In this document: positions 44,247 through 51,209 of the stretch, piece by piece | Layout: every line of letters begins with the position of its first letter | How positions within the stretch are numbered: the first letter of the stretch is position 1 | Assembly: GCF_037113525.1 (NCBI RefSeq) | Contig: NZ_CP146963.1 | Location: 2,666,001-2,730,000 of the forward strand | Source: Butyrivibrio fibrisolvens | Lineage (GTDB): Bacteria; Bacillota; Clostridia; Lachnospirales; Lachnospiraceae | Length of the DNA: 64,000 bases | Direction: 5' to 3' | The notes under the pieces: model-generated | What the model was told of the DNA's origin: nothing | Databases searched by the model: none | What the model saw: the letters and a program-made list of their open reading frames with translations, nothing else | Program-made: the position numbers and the translations under genes

Positions 44247-45425
44247 TTACTTTTTATCCAAGAATCTCTTATAAGTTCTGTCAATTGCAAATGCTCCAAG
44301 TGGCGCGGTTATCACGATTGCAAGAACTGCAACTGTTAAAACCGTGTCACCGCAGGCAAGTCCTGCAGATAACGGAATTCCACCGATCGCAGCCTGTACG
44401 GTTGCTTTAGGAGTGTAAGCCAGCATGACAAAGAGTCTTTCTTTTTTGGACATCTTCGTTCCAAGAAGGCATATAAATACGCCAAACATTCTGAAAACGA
44501 GTGCTCCTATTATGAGAAGAACTGCTACCGGGCCAACTTTCCCAATGTATTCTATGTTTATGGCAGCTCCAACTAGAACGAATAATAAAACTTCTGCTGC
44601 CACCCAGAGCTTTTCATATTTCTTGGATAGTCTTATTGCTACTATCTCTCTTTTTTTCTTAAGTCCAATTCCAATGAACATGATAGCAATCAAAGCTGAG
44701 AATGTGATAGGTGTATTTAGGCTATCTTCAGTTACTACAAGAATGAAAGAAATGCACAGGATGATCAGGACTTTGGTGGTGTCTCTTATATGTATTTTTT
44801 CAAAATATAGAGATAATATATATCCGGTCACAAGTCCTATGGCAATTCCGAGTACGATGGATACAGGGATGTTAACAAAGCTCATAACAAAAACGCCTTG
44901 TCCCTGGATCATTCCAAGGAATGTTGTAAATAAAACTATGACATATACATCATCTACTGAAGCTCCTGCAAGGATCAGCTGCGGTATGCCTTTATCTACG
45001 CCGTAGCCTTCATCCATGAGCTTCACCATACGTGGTACTACTACTGCGGGTGATACTGCTGCAAGTACGGCTCCAAGAATAGCTGCTTCAAGTAGTGATA
45101 AACCAAGAAGCCTTGGTGCAAGTATCATCATTCCTATAAGTTCACAGCTTGCCGGCACGAAGCACATGAGAAGAGCCGGTCTTCCTATTTTCTTAAGTCC
45201 TGACAGATCAAGGCCAAGCCCAGCTCTTGTAAGTATGATTATCAGTGCGATCTTACGAAGTTCTGATGATATTCCCAGGATACTGTCATCTATCAGATTT
45301 AGGATATGAGGACCAAGGATCATTCCTGTAAGAAGTAATCCAATTAGACTTGGGAGCTTAATCTTCTTACAGATAAAGCCTAGGAACATCCCTATTATAA
45401 ACATTAGTGAAATACTTAATAACAT
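44247..45425 (-). CDS. CPA2-type cation/proton antiporter
   Basis: The protein has 392 residues from the ATG at 45425; an upstream TTG adds two residues and is less likely. It has about twelve membrane helices, with family segments MFLGFICKKIKLPSLIGLLLTGMILGPH, ILTRAGLGLDLSGLKK, AAVSPAVVVPRMV and AYTPKATVQAAIGGIPL. The pattern fits the monovalent cation:proton antiporter-2 superfamily. There is no TrkA-type cytoplasmic tail. It lies 9 bases after the XRE regulator gene and should be co-transcribed and controlled with it. Transported ion (Na+ or K+) cannot be told. Confidence 0.9.
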   Translation of the reverse strand: MLLSISLMFIIGMFLGFICKKIKLPSLIGLLLTGMILGPHILNLIDDSILGISSELRKIALIIILTRAGLGLDLSGLKKIGRPALLMCFVPASCELIGMMILAPRLLGLSLLEAAILGAVLAAVSPAVVVPRMVKLMDEGYGVDKGIPQLILAGASVDDVYVIVLFTTFLGMIQGQGVFVMSFVNIPVSIVLGIAIGLVTGYILSLYFEKIHIRDTTKVLIILCISFILVVTEDSLNTPITFSALIAIMFIGIGLKKKREIVAIRLSKKYEKLWVAAEVLLFVLVGAAINIEYIGKVGPVAVLLIIGALVFRMFGVFICLLGTKMSKKERLFVMLAYTPKATVQAAIGGIPLSAGLACGDTVLTVAVLAIVITAPLGAFAIDRTYKRFLDKK

Positions 45426-45434
45426 GATCAACCT

Positions 45435-45776
45435 CTATTGTTTCATTGCTGTTAGCTGCTTGTAGTACTCTAATAGTCTTCTTGTTTGAGAATCGTCATT
45501 TTTAATTGATTGTACAAGAGCAAATAACTCAGGTTCATCAGATGCCGAGATAGTTATGGTCTCACATTTCGGTTTATCTGACAAGCCGTAAAGGTAATCT
45601 GTTGTTGTATTGAACGCATTTGCAATAAAACTTACAGTTTGAAATGATGGTTCTCGCTCGCCTCTTTCATAACGTCCATATCCCATCGCCGACATGTTGA
45701 GTTTTCTGGCGGCAGCAGCTTTACTGATTCCAAGTGATTCGCGAAGTTGTATAAGTCTCTCTGGCTGGAATTTCAT
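45435..45776 (-). CDS. XRE-family transcriptional regulator
   Basis: The protein is 113 residues from the ATG at 45776, chosen for the AAGGAGG directly upstream. An N-terminal helix-turn-helix (about 5-60) is clear: LIQLRESLGISKAAAARKLN, MSAMGYGRYERGEREPSFQT. The TTDYLYGLSDKP segment is typical of Cro/CI-type regulators. The C-terminal tail is helical and may dimerise. It lies just upstream of the antiporter gene and divergent from the Rpn nuclease gene. A palindrome AACCGACGGTT between the two is a possible binding site. Confidence 0.9.
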   Translation of the reverse strand: MKFQPERLIQLRESLGISKAAAARKLNMSAMGYGRYERGEREPSFQTVSFIANAFNTTTDYLYGLSDKPKCETITISASDEPELFALVQSIKNDDSQTRRLLEYYKQLTAMKQ

Positions 45777-45785
45777 AATACCTCC

Positions 45786-45830
45786 TTGACATATAACCAA
45801 TGGATATATATACTTGTGTAACCGACGGTT
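45786..45830 (+). promoter_or_regulatory. Consensus sigma-A promoter and palindromic operator for the Rpn gene
   Basis: TTGACA at 45786-45791 and TATACT at 45809-45814 with 17-base spacing make a near-perfect housekeeping promoter reading toward the Rpn gene. The palindrome AACCGACGGTT at 45820-45830 covers the expected transcription start. It also lies within the leader of the divergent XRE gene, so XRE binding there could control both directions; this last point is inference. Confidence 0.7.
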
Positions 45831-45898
45831 ATATTTTAAAAGAATAGCCTTTTCGTGTAAAGGTTATAATTTAGGCATTTGAATTCAGGAAGGGATTT

Positions 45899-46879
45899 AT
45901 GGGGGATAAAGATTTATTAGCCAAACAATACTTGGCTCAAAATGACGTGTTTGCCGATGCTTTTAATTTCTTTTTGTTTGATGGTAAGAAAGTTATAAAA
46001 CCAAAAGAATTAGAAGAACAGGATGCTACAGAACTTGCAGTCATTCAGAAGATGAAAACCGTCTTTTCTAATCAAAAAATGAGAGACGTTTTAAAACTAT
46101 GCACAATAAAACATAGTAAATTGGCAACACTCGTCTTATTAGGAATTGAAGCACAATCTAATGTCCATTATGCAATGCCGGTTAGAGATTATCTATATGA
46201 TGCTCTTAATTATGCATCACAGGTTGAAGCAATCCGTAAGAAACATAGTGAAGATAAGGATCTTAAAGGCGATGAGTATATATCAGGATTTTCTAAAAAG
46301 GATCGGATAATCCCAGTTATAACGCTTTGCATATGTCTGGATAAGAAAAAATGGGATGCACCAAGATCATTATTCGATATGTTTGGAGAAGTCGATCCAA
46401 GAATCAGAGAATATGTAGATGATTATAAACTCAATCTTATTACTCCGGACGAAATTGATGACTTTACAAAGTTCAATTCTCAATTAGGAATTCTACTTGA
46501 ATTCATCCATAATTCGGATGACAAAGATAAGCTGCGTGATATAATAAACACAAGGAAAGAGTATACGAGCGTTGATGTAAGAACTGTTAATATGATCAAT
46601 TTGTTTACATCAGCGAATATTTCTGTAGATAATGCCAAAGGAGGGCAAGTTGACATGTGCCAAGCTATACAAGGAATAATTGAAGATAGTCGTGCTGAAG
46701 GTCATGCTGAGGGCCATGCTAAAGGCCGCGCTGAGGGTCGTGCTGAGGGTGCTGATATGTTAGCAGAACTCCTTAAGGTATTAAAACCTGGAAGTGACGA
46801 GTTCAATAAAGCATTAAATGCAACTGAAGCAGAAAGACAAGAACTATATAAGAAGTATAATATTACCAGCAAAAAATAA
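45899..46879 (+). CDS. Rpn/PD-(D/E)XK nuclease-family 'transposase-like' protein
   Basis: The 326-residue protein opens with DLLAKQYLAQNDVFADAFNFFLFDG, typical of the Rpn/PDDEXK transposase-like family that is common in Lachnospiraceae. The C-terminal part has short degenerate repeats, AEGHAEGHAKGRAEGRAEG (about 272-290), before the last helix. Catalytic acidic/Lys residues of a PD-(D/E)XK fold are not clearly placed by eye, so activity is uncertain; Rpn proteins promote RecA-independent recombination. The start has AGGAAGGG upstream. No inverted repeats bracket the gene. It ends just at the border of the 1.1-kb duplicated segment. Confidence 0.85.
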   Translation: MGDKDLLAKQYLAQNDVFADAFNFFLFDGKKVIKPKELEEQDATELAVIQKMKTVFSNQKMRDVLKLCTIKHSKLATLVLLGIEAQSNVHYAMPVRDYLYDALNYASQVEAIRKKHSEDKDLKGDEYISGFSKKDRIIPVITLCICLDKKKWDAPRSLFDMFGEVDPRIREYVDDYKLNLITPDEIDDFTKFNSQLGILLEFIHNSDDKDKLRDIINTRKEYTSVDVRTVNMINLFTSANISVDNAKGGQVDMCQAIQGIIEDSRAEGHAEGHAKGRAEGRAEGADMLAELLKVLKPGSDEFNKALNATEAERQELYKKYNITSKK

Positions 46880-46949
46880 GGGTATTCAAAGATTTTGAGG
46901 GTATAGTTTGAGGGTCTGGTTTGAGGGGCTATCGTGATAATAAACAAAG

Positions 46950-46994
46950 CCAGGATTAATTAGTTATTGAAACTAACTAATCCTGGTTCTTTTT
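46950..46994 (+). terminator. Terminator after the Rpn gene
   Basis: CCAGGATTAATTAGTT at 46950-46965 pairs with AACTAACTAATCCTGG ending 46986, followed by TTCTTTTT. The same hairpin recurs in copy 2 at 61005-61041, where no rightward gene precedes it. Confidence 0.8.
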
Positions 46995-47066
46995 ATGAAG
47001 GGATTGTTCCCCACACTTCCTCCTTCTCTTATGATGTTTCTTGGAATAAATATCGAAGGAGGATAC

Positions 47067-47138
47067 ATGAATAGTATCACAGATTTATTGGACCTTGAAG
47101 ATAACGATATGATAAAAGTGGGGGCCGGGTTGATTTGA
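47067..47138 (+). pseudogene. 24-codon stub resembling the start of an ISL3-type transposase, copy 1
   Basis: An ATG with a perfect GAAGGAGG ribosome-binding site opens MNSITDLLDLEDNDMIKVGA then ends after four more residues. The N-terminal MNSITDLLDLED pattern resembles the first residues of ISL3-family transposases, and the rest of such a gene is absent. It points right, tail to tail with the lipoprotein gene. I recognise the family from memory only. Confidence 0.5.
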
Positions 47139-47150
47139 AGAATTTTTAAG

Positions 47151-47963
47151 TTAGCCGACAAGCTCTGCCCATGAATACCAAGTCATACCGGGAATGTCAG
47201 GTTTTGCATTAACATCGGGATGCTGTTTCATGTAGTTAATAGTCTGTTCAAGTTTAATTAAAGCGTCTACAGGCACAAATGTACCAGAGGCTGAAACTGG
47301 TACTGTTGGAACGTCTTTGTAAGGTGTGATGTATATATACTTCATGTCACCGCTCATTGTGCCAGTAGCTACATATGCTAATTCGGGGTCCTGTTGATTT
47401 GTTCCAAGTGATACAATATAGCCATTGAAGTAAAAATCTATGTTCCATTCGGACTTAGAAATTTTGGTTGCATCTGCTCCCATGGCTGTTCCATAATCCT
47501 TGAAATCTGAAAAATCGCCATCGGCAATATACTGCTCAATGACCGTTGCATAAGTAGGTGTAACAGGAGGAGTTTCGGTCTGAGCTGTCTGCTCAGTATT
47601 CTGAACCTGCTCGGTATTCTGAGCCAGGTTGGTCTCCTGTGTTACTTCCTGAGTAGTTGATTCTGCAGCTGCAGTCTCGGACTTCTCTTCAGCCTTTTTC
47701 TCGGTGTCTTTTGAAGCCTCGGTTGATGCTGCGGCTTCAGCTTTGTCTTCGGATTTTTCCTCGACCTTCTCCTCAGCCTTCTTCTCTTCAACCTTCTTTT
47801 CTTCCTTCTTTGTTTCCTTAACAGGCTCCTCTTTCACAGTTTCAGTCTTTGCGACTGTCTCCTCCTTAGGAGCCTGTGCAGAAGCATCGTTTGTGCCTGT
47901 TTTGCCGCAAGCAGTGAGTGCTAAGACGACACAAAACATAAGTGCTAAAACTTGTTTCTTCAT
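47151..47963 (-). CDS. Lipoprotein with charged linker, paralogue 1
   Basis: The protein is 270 residues with lipoprotein signal MKKQVLALMFCVVLALTACG (lipobox LTAC). Residues about 30-140 are a low-complexity Lys/Glu then Thr/Gln linker (KKEEKKVEEKKAEEKVEEK), likely spanning the cell wall. The folded C-terminal part (about 140-270: TVIEQYIADGDFSDFKDYG, EWNIDFYFNGYIVSLGTN, GTFVPVDALIKLEQTINYMK) has no family I recognise. The start follows AAGGAGGG; a GTG 37 codons upstream extends the frame but has no such site and is absent from paralogue 2. The other copy is at 61206 with few substitutions. Confidence 0.87.
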   Translation of the reverse strand: MKKQVLALMFCVVLALTACGKTGTNDASAQAPKEETVAKTETVKEEPVKETKKEEKKVEEKKAEEKVEEKSEDKAEAAASTEASKDTEKKAEEKSETAAAESTTQEVTQETNLAQNTEQVQNTEQTAQTETPPVTPTYATVIEQYIADGDFSDFKDYGTAMGADATKISKSEWNIDFYFNGYIVSLGTNQQDPELAYVATGTMSGDMKYIYITPYKDVPTVPVSASGTFVPVDALIKLEQTINYMKQHPDVNAKPDIPGMTWYSWAELVG

Positions 47964-48192
47964 AATTTTACCCTCCTTAAGGTGCATATTCTCCCAGGCG
48001 GCTTCCTTGCGTATGGTGGACATACGGTTTGGATTGGGAATACGTCGCCCACTTTCTGTCGCCTCGGCAGGCACGATGCTTCACTTTAACCGGAAACAAT
48101 CCGATAGCCATGCCGAAAATTACTTATCAGTTGACAATGTGATGATCATACCAATATCTCTTAAAGCATACAATAAATCATGTTATATTATA
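47964..48192 (-). promoter_or_regulatory. Promoter and GC-rich structured leader of lipoprotein 1
   Basis: On the - strand TAGACG (48215-48210) and TATAAT (48192-48187) with a 17-base spacer form a likely promoter. The leader of about 215 bases is clearly richer in GC than its surroundings between 47983 and 48115. It holds several short hairpins (CGTATG/CATACG, GCCT/AGGC, CCGGA/TCCGG). It ends at the point where similarity to copy 2 begins. It may be a structured regulatory leader, but matches no riboswitch consensus that I could recall. The remaining gap to 48396 holds only the terminator at 48284. Confidence 0.5.
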
Positions 48193-48283
48193 CAAAATAA
48201 CGTCTATTACGTCTATTGCCAAGATAATAGGCAACGAGGTGGATGTAAAAGCATAAACCATCTCATTATTTTAATAAGAAAAA

Positions 48284-48313
48284 AAGTCTGGAAGGAATGT
48301 TCCTTTCAGACTT
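48284..48313 (-). terminator. Terminator of the fructose operon
   Basis: On the - strand AAGTCTG-AAAGGAA and TTCCTTC-CAGACTT pair and are followed by TTTTTTTCTT. It lies about 85 bases after the fructokinase stop. A second, weaker inverted repeat CAGTGTTCAT/ATGAACACTG (48339-48374) lies between. Confidence 0.8.
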
Positions 48314-48396
48314 CTTCTTTTTTGCCAATCCACCGCGACAGTGTTCATTTTGCGTTACTGTCTTATGAACACTGCCGTAAAGGAGCGGTTTTTGTG

Positions 48397-49356
48397 TTAA
48401 GAACGCAAAAGCTTTTCTACCTCTTCTCTTGAAGGCATGACCTTAAGTGCGCCTTTTCTGGTGGTTATTATAGATGCTGCAGCATTGGCAAATGTCAGCA
48501 TCTCTTTAAGATCATCTTCTGTAAGACCATCAAGTCCCTGCTCGAGGATATAATTGAGCACACATGCTCCAAAGGTATCGCCTGCTCCTGTAGTTTCGAT
48601 AGTATTCTCATTAACAAAACCAGGTACTGATACAATCTTATCCCCATAATAAGCTCTGCTTCCGTCTTTGCCCATAGTGACTGTGATAAGCTTAGGATTA
48701 AACTGCTTTCTAAGTTCTTCTACGCCTTCATCAAAGTCCTCTTTGCCTGTAAACCATATGATCTCGTTGTCAGAGATCTTTAAGATATCGCACTGCTTCA
48801 TGCCTTTAGATATCTCTTCCTTGGCATGATCAAGGCTATCCCACAAGGGTTCACGAAGATTTGGATCAAAGCTTATGATAGCGCCACTTTCTTTAGCTAC
48901 TTCTATAGCCTTAAATGTAGCTTCTTCGCAGCACTTGCTGGTCATAGACAGACTTCCGTAGTGGAAGATCCTGCAATTTCTCACAAGGTCGAGATTGAGC
49001 TCATCTACTGTAAGCATCATATCAGCTCCGGGATTTCTGTAAAAAGAGAAATCTCTGTCTCCATCCTCGTAGGTATGAACGAAGGCAAGTGTTGTATTAA
49101 CATTGTCATCAACAACAAGGCCGGAATCGTCAATGCCAACGCTCCTTATAGCTTCTGTGAGCTGTTTTCCAAATATGTCTTTTCCCACCTTACCAATATA
49201 TGCTGTAGATTTAGAAAGGCCTGAAAGCATAGACAGAACATTACATACAGCTCCGCCGGGATTAGCTTCCATAATAGGATTACCATGAGCGCTTATTCCA
49301 TTTTCTGTAAAATCTATAAGTAATTCTCCTAACGCTACTACATCTACCTTCTCCAT
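48397..49356 (-). CDS. PfkB-family fructokinase
   Basis: The protein is 319 residues from the ATG at 49356, preceded by AAAGGATAGTT. Ribokinase-family signatures are clear: the N-terminal glycine-rich ANPGGAVCNV motif, and near the C-terminus NTIETTGAGDTFGACVLNYI with the catalytic Asp. VDVVALGELLIDFTENG is typical of fructokinases. It should phosphorylate the fructose freed by the GH32 enzyme encoded just upstream. It is the last gene of the leftward LacI-controlled operon. Confidence 0.92.
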   Translation of the reverse strand: MEKVDVVALGELLIDFTENGISAHGNPIMEANPGGAVCNVLSMLSGLSKSTAYIGKVGKDIFGKQLTEAIRSVGIDDSGLVVDDNVNTTLAFVHTYEDGDRDFSFYRNPGADMMLTVDELNLDLVRNCRIFHYGSLSMTSKCCEEATFKAIEVAKESGAIISFDPNLREPLWDSLDHAKEEISKGMKQCDILKISDNEIIWFTGKEDFDEGVEELRKQFNPKLITVTMGKDGSRAYYGDKIVSVPGFVNENTIETTGAGDTFGACVLNYILEQGLDGLTEDDLKEMLTFANAAASIITTRKGALKVMPSREEVEKLLRS

Positions 49357-49481
49357 AACTATCCTTTCTATCGGCCAAATTAACAACCCATATTCGTAAA
49401 ATCGTTTTTTTATTTAAAAATGATCAACCCAAACATAATCGTCTATTTACAGATGATTATGTACAACATATCAGATGAGGC

Positions 49482-49510
49482 AGGTGTCAAAAGTTCCTTT
49501 TGACACCTTA
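49482..49510. repeat. Short palindromic repeat AGGTGTCAA, copy 2
   Basis: AGGTGTCAAAAG pairs with CTTTTGACACCT around TTC. It lies 16 bases after the GH32 stop and is nearly identical to 30447-30480. No U-run follows on the - strand. Confidence 0.7.
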
Positions 49511-49525
49511 TGACTAACGGATTGT

Positions 49526-51004
49526 TTATTTATCAAGGCTATACTTTTCTATATCGATAAGAGCCTCACCATCAGATACAAAACTGATGCCATCAAATGA
49601 CTGATCATTGTATACATCTATAGTCATAGCATACTTGCCGCCATTTATAAATACTTCTGCACTGTACTTATCCAAGATAATTCGAAGTTCTATCTCTCCG
49701 CCCTTATTATCTACACTGCAGCTTGTCTTATTAACGATAGCTCTTCTTACTCCTGTAAATTCACGGCTAAGTGTCACCATAGACTCATGTGTGTTGTACT
49801 TTACAAACGCATAGTTGTTATCTTTCTGGAAGAATCTGACTTCAAAATTGTCATATACCTTGCCTTCTGAAGGTCTTACTTTAACAGTAAGATCGAGTTT
49901 TCTTCCATTTAAGATCTCAGCGCTATACTCTCCGTTAAGCTTCATGTTAAGTACAGAGATAAGATCACCTCTAAGACTCTCTATCTCTTTAGCAGGAACC
50001 TGATAGAGTCTTCCATCTCTTACAGTAACTTCTCTTGGGATAGACATCTGTCCGCACCACAGATCAGAGGGAGTATAGTTGTTGCAGGTATCCCAGTTCT
50101 GCATCCAGCCTATCATGATACGTCTGCCATCAGCTAATGTGATAGTCTGAGGTGCATAATAATCGATACCATTATCTATGCACTGGTTATTCTCAACCTC
50201 GAAATCGCTGTCTTCTCCATCCCAGTTACCAATAAGGCATAAAGTTCCATTGCCGCTATTGTATCTGCCTGGAATAGCTTCCATATCCTGAGGGCTTGTA
50301 AGAAGAACCCATTTTCCATCCTGGCAGAAGAAATCCGGGCATTCCCACATCTTACCAAATGAATTTCTATTCTGTGCTATGATACGTACAAATTCCCATT
50401 TAAAGCCGTCTGCGCTCTTATAAAGAAGCATCTGGCCGCTTGTATCACTGCTTCTGTTACCAACAAGGCAATAGATAAGGCCATCCTTGCCTTCAAAAAG
50501 CCTTGGATCTCTAAAATCTATATGACTACCGCCCTCTGGTACATCATCTGATGTGAGGACCGGATTATTTTCGTATTTGACATAATTTACACCGTCACCA
50601 ACTGCAACGCACTGAGTCTGGCATTCTGTCTTGTTGCCATTTTCATCGACAGTTTCTGAAACACCGGTGTACATAATGAGATGACGACCATCAGAAAGTT
50701 CAATTGCACTTCCGGAAAAGCATCCTCTCTTATCATACTCCATGTCCGGAGCAAGAACTACAGGAAGATATTCCCAATGAAGCAGGTCACTGCTTACAGC
50801 ATGTCCCCAGTGCATAGGACCCCAGTGATTATCATAAGGATGATACTGGTAGAACATATGATATTGACCCTTGTAGTAGCAAAAGCCATTGGGATCATTC
50901 ATCCAACCAACTCTTGGTGTTAAGTGAAATGAAGGTCTTAAACCTTCCATTTTACTTTCGTTTTCTTTTTCATATTCGCGTGCTTTGTTAAGTATATCTT
51001 CCAT
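49526..51004 (-). CDS. GH32 beta-fructosidase (sucrose-6-P hydrolase / fructan exo-hydrolase type)
   Basis: The protein is 492 residues from the ATG at 51004, with AAAGGG upstream; an ATG ten codons earlier lacks such a site. GH32 motifs are complete: nucleophile Asp in HLTPRVGWMNDPNGF, FYQYHPYDNHWGPMHWGH, transition-state Asp in DFRDPRLF, and acid/base Glu in MWECPDFF. A C-terminal beta-sandwich (about 350-490) follows. There is no signal peptide, so it cleaves imported sucrose, sucrose-phosphate or fructo-oligosaccharides in the cytoplasm. The ABC transporter and fructokinase on either side support fructo-oligosaccharide use. Confidence 0.93.
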   Translation of the reverse strand: MEDILNKAREYEKENESKMEGLRPSFHLTPRVGWMNDPNGFCYYKGQYHMFYQYHPYDNHWGPMHWGHAVSSDLLHWEYLPVVLAPDMEYDKRGCFSGSAIELSDGRHLIMYTGVSETVDENGNKTECQTQCVAVGDGVNYVKYENNPVLTSDDVPEGGSHIDFRDPRLFEGKDGLIYCLVGNRSSDTSGQMLLYKSADGFKWEFVRIIAQNRNSFGKMWECPDFFCQDGKWVLLTSPQDMEAIPGRYNSGNGTLCLIGNWDGEDSDFEVENNQCIDNGIDYYAPQTITLADGRRIMIGWMQNWDTCNNYTPSDLWCGQMSIPREVTVRDGRLYQVPAKEIESLRGDLISVLNMKLNGEYSAEILNGRKLDLTVKVRPSEGKVYDNFEVRFFQKDNNYAFVKYNTHESMVTLSREFTGVRRAIVNKTSCSVDNKGGEIELRIILDKYSAEVFINGGKYAMTIDVYNDQSFDGISFVSDGEALIDIEKYSLDK

Positions 51005-51111
51005 ATATATTCCCTTTATTACTTGTTCAAACATTTTTCGTGTTTTGATATATCTGATATTGATAAATAAAAAAGCCTGGACAGCTTCAAAAAAACATCT
51101 AACAGTATTTG

Positions 51112-51135
51112 GGGCTTCGCACTATCGCGAAGCCC
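51112..51135 (-). other. Intercistronic hairpin after the binding-protein gene
   Basis: GGGCTTCGC pairs perfectly with GCGAAGCCC around a 6-base loop. There is no U-run on the leftward strand. It lies about 75 bases after the binding-protein stop and before the GH32 gene. It most likely protects the 3' end of the highly needed binding-protein mRNA, or partly stops transcription. Confidence 0.55.
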
Positions 51136-51209
51136 GCAATCTACCTATTCTAATTCATATTTGATTTCGGGCAAGTTTAATCGAAATGACTTTTGCCCCT
51201 TACGTCATA

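Larger units (their letters stand above)
46880..47982 (-). repeat. 1.1-kb duplicated segment, copy 1
   Basis: The stretch matches 60930-62037 base for base over nearly all its length in the same orientation: GGGTATTCAAAGATTTTGAG, a terminator hairpin, a 24-codon stub frame, the whole lipoprotein gene and its ribosome-binding site. The match stops right after AAGG upstream of the lipoprotein start. Copy 2 carries an extra 17-base GTCAAACATTTTGAGGG near the start. Confidence 0.93.

Noticed and set aside
47964..48074. Longer lipoprotein starting at a GTG 37 codons upstream
   Set aside because: No ribosome-binding site there; the inner ATG has AAGGAGGG and matches the start of the paralogue at 62018.
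47983..48115. c-di-GMP (GEMM) or c-di-AMP (ydaO) riboswitch
   Set aside because: The conserved bases and stem order I recall for either class are not present; only short generic hairpins are seen.
47704..48432. 242-codon open frame on the + strand
   Set aside because: It is mostly the opposite strand of the lipoprotein's low-complexity Lys/Glu linker, giving an artificial Ser/Phe-rich protein.
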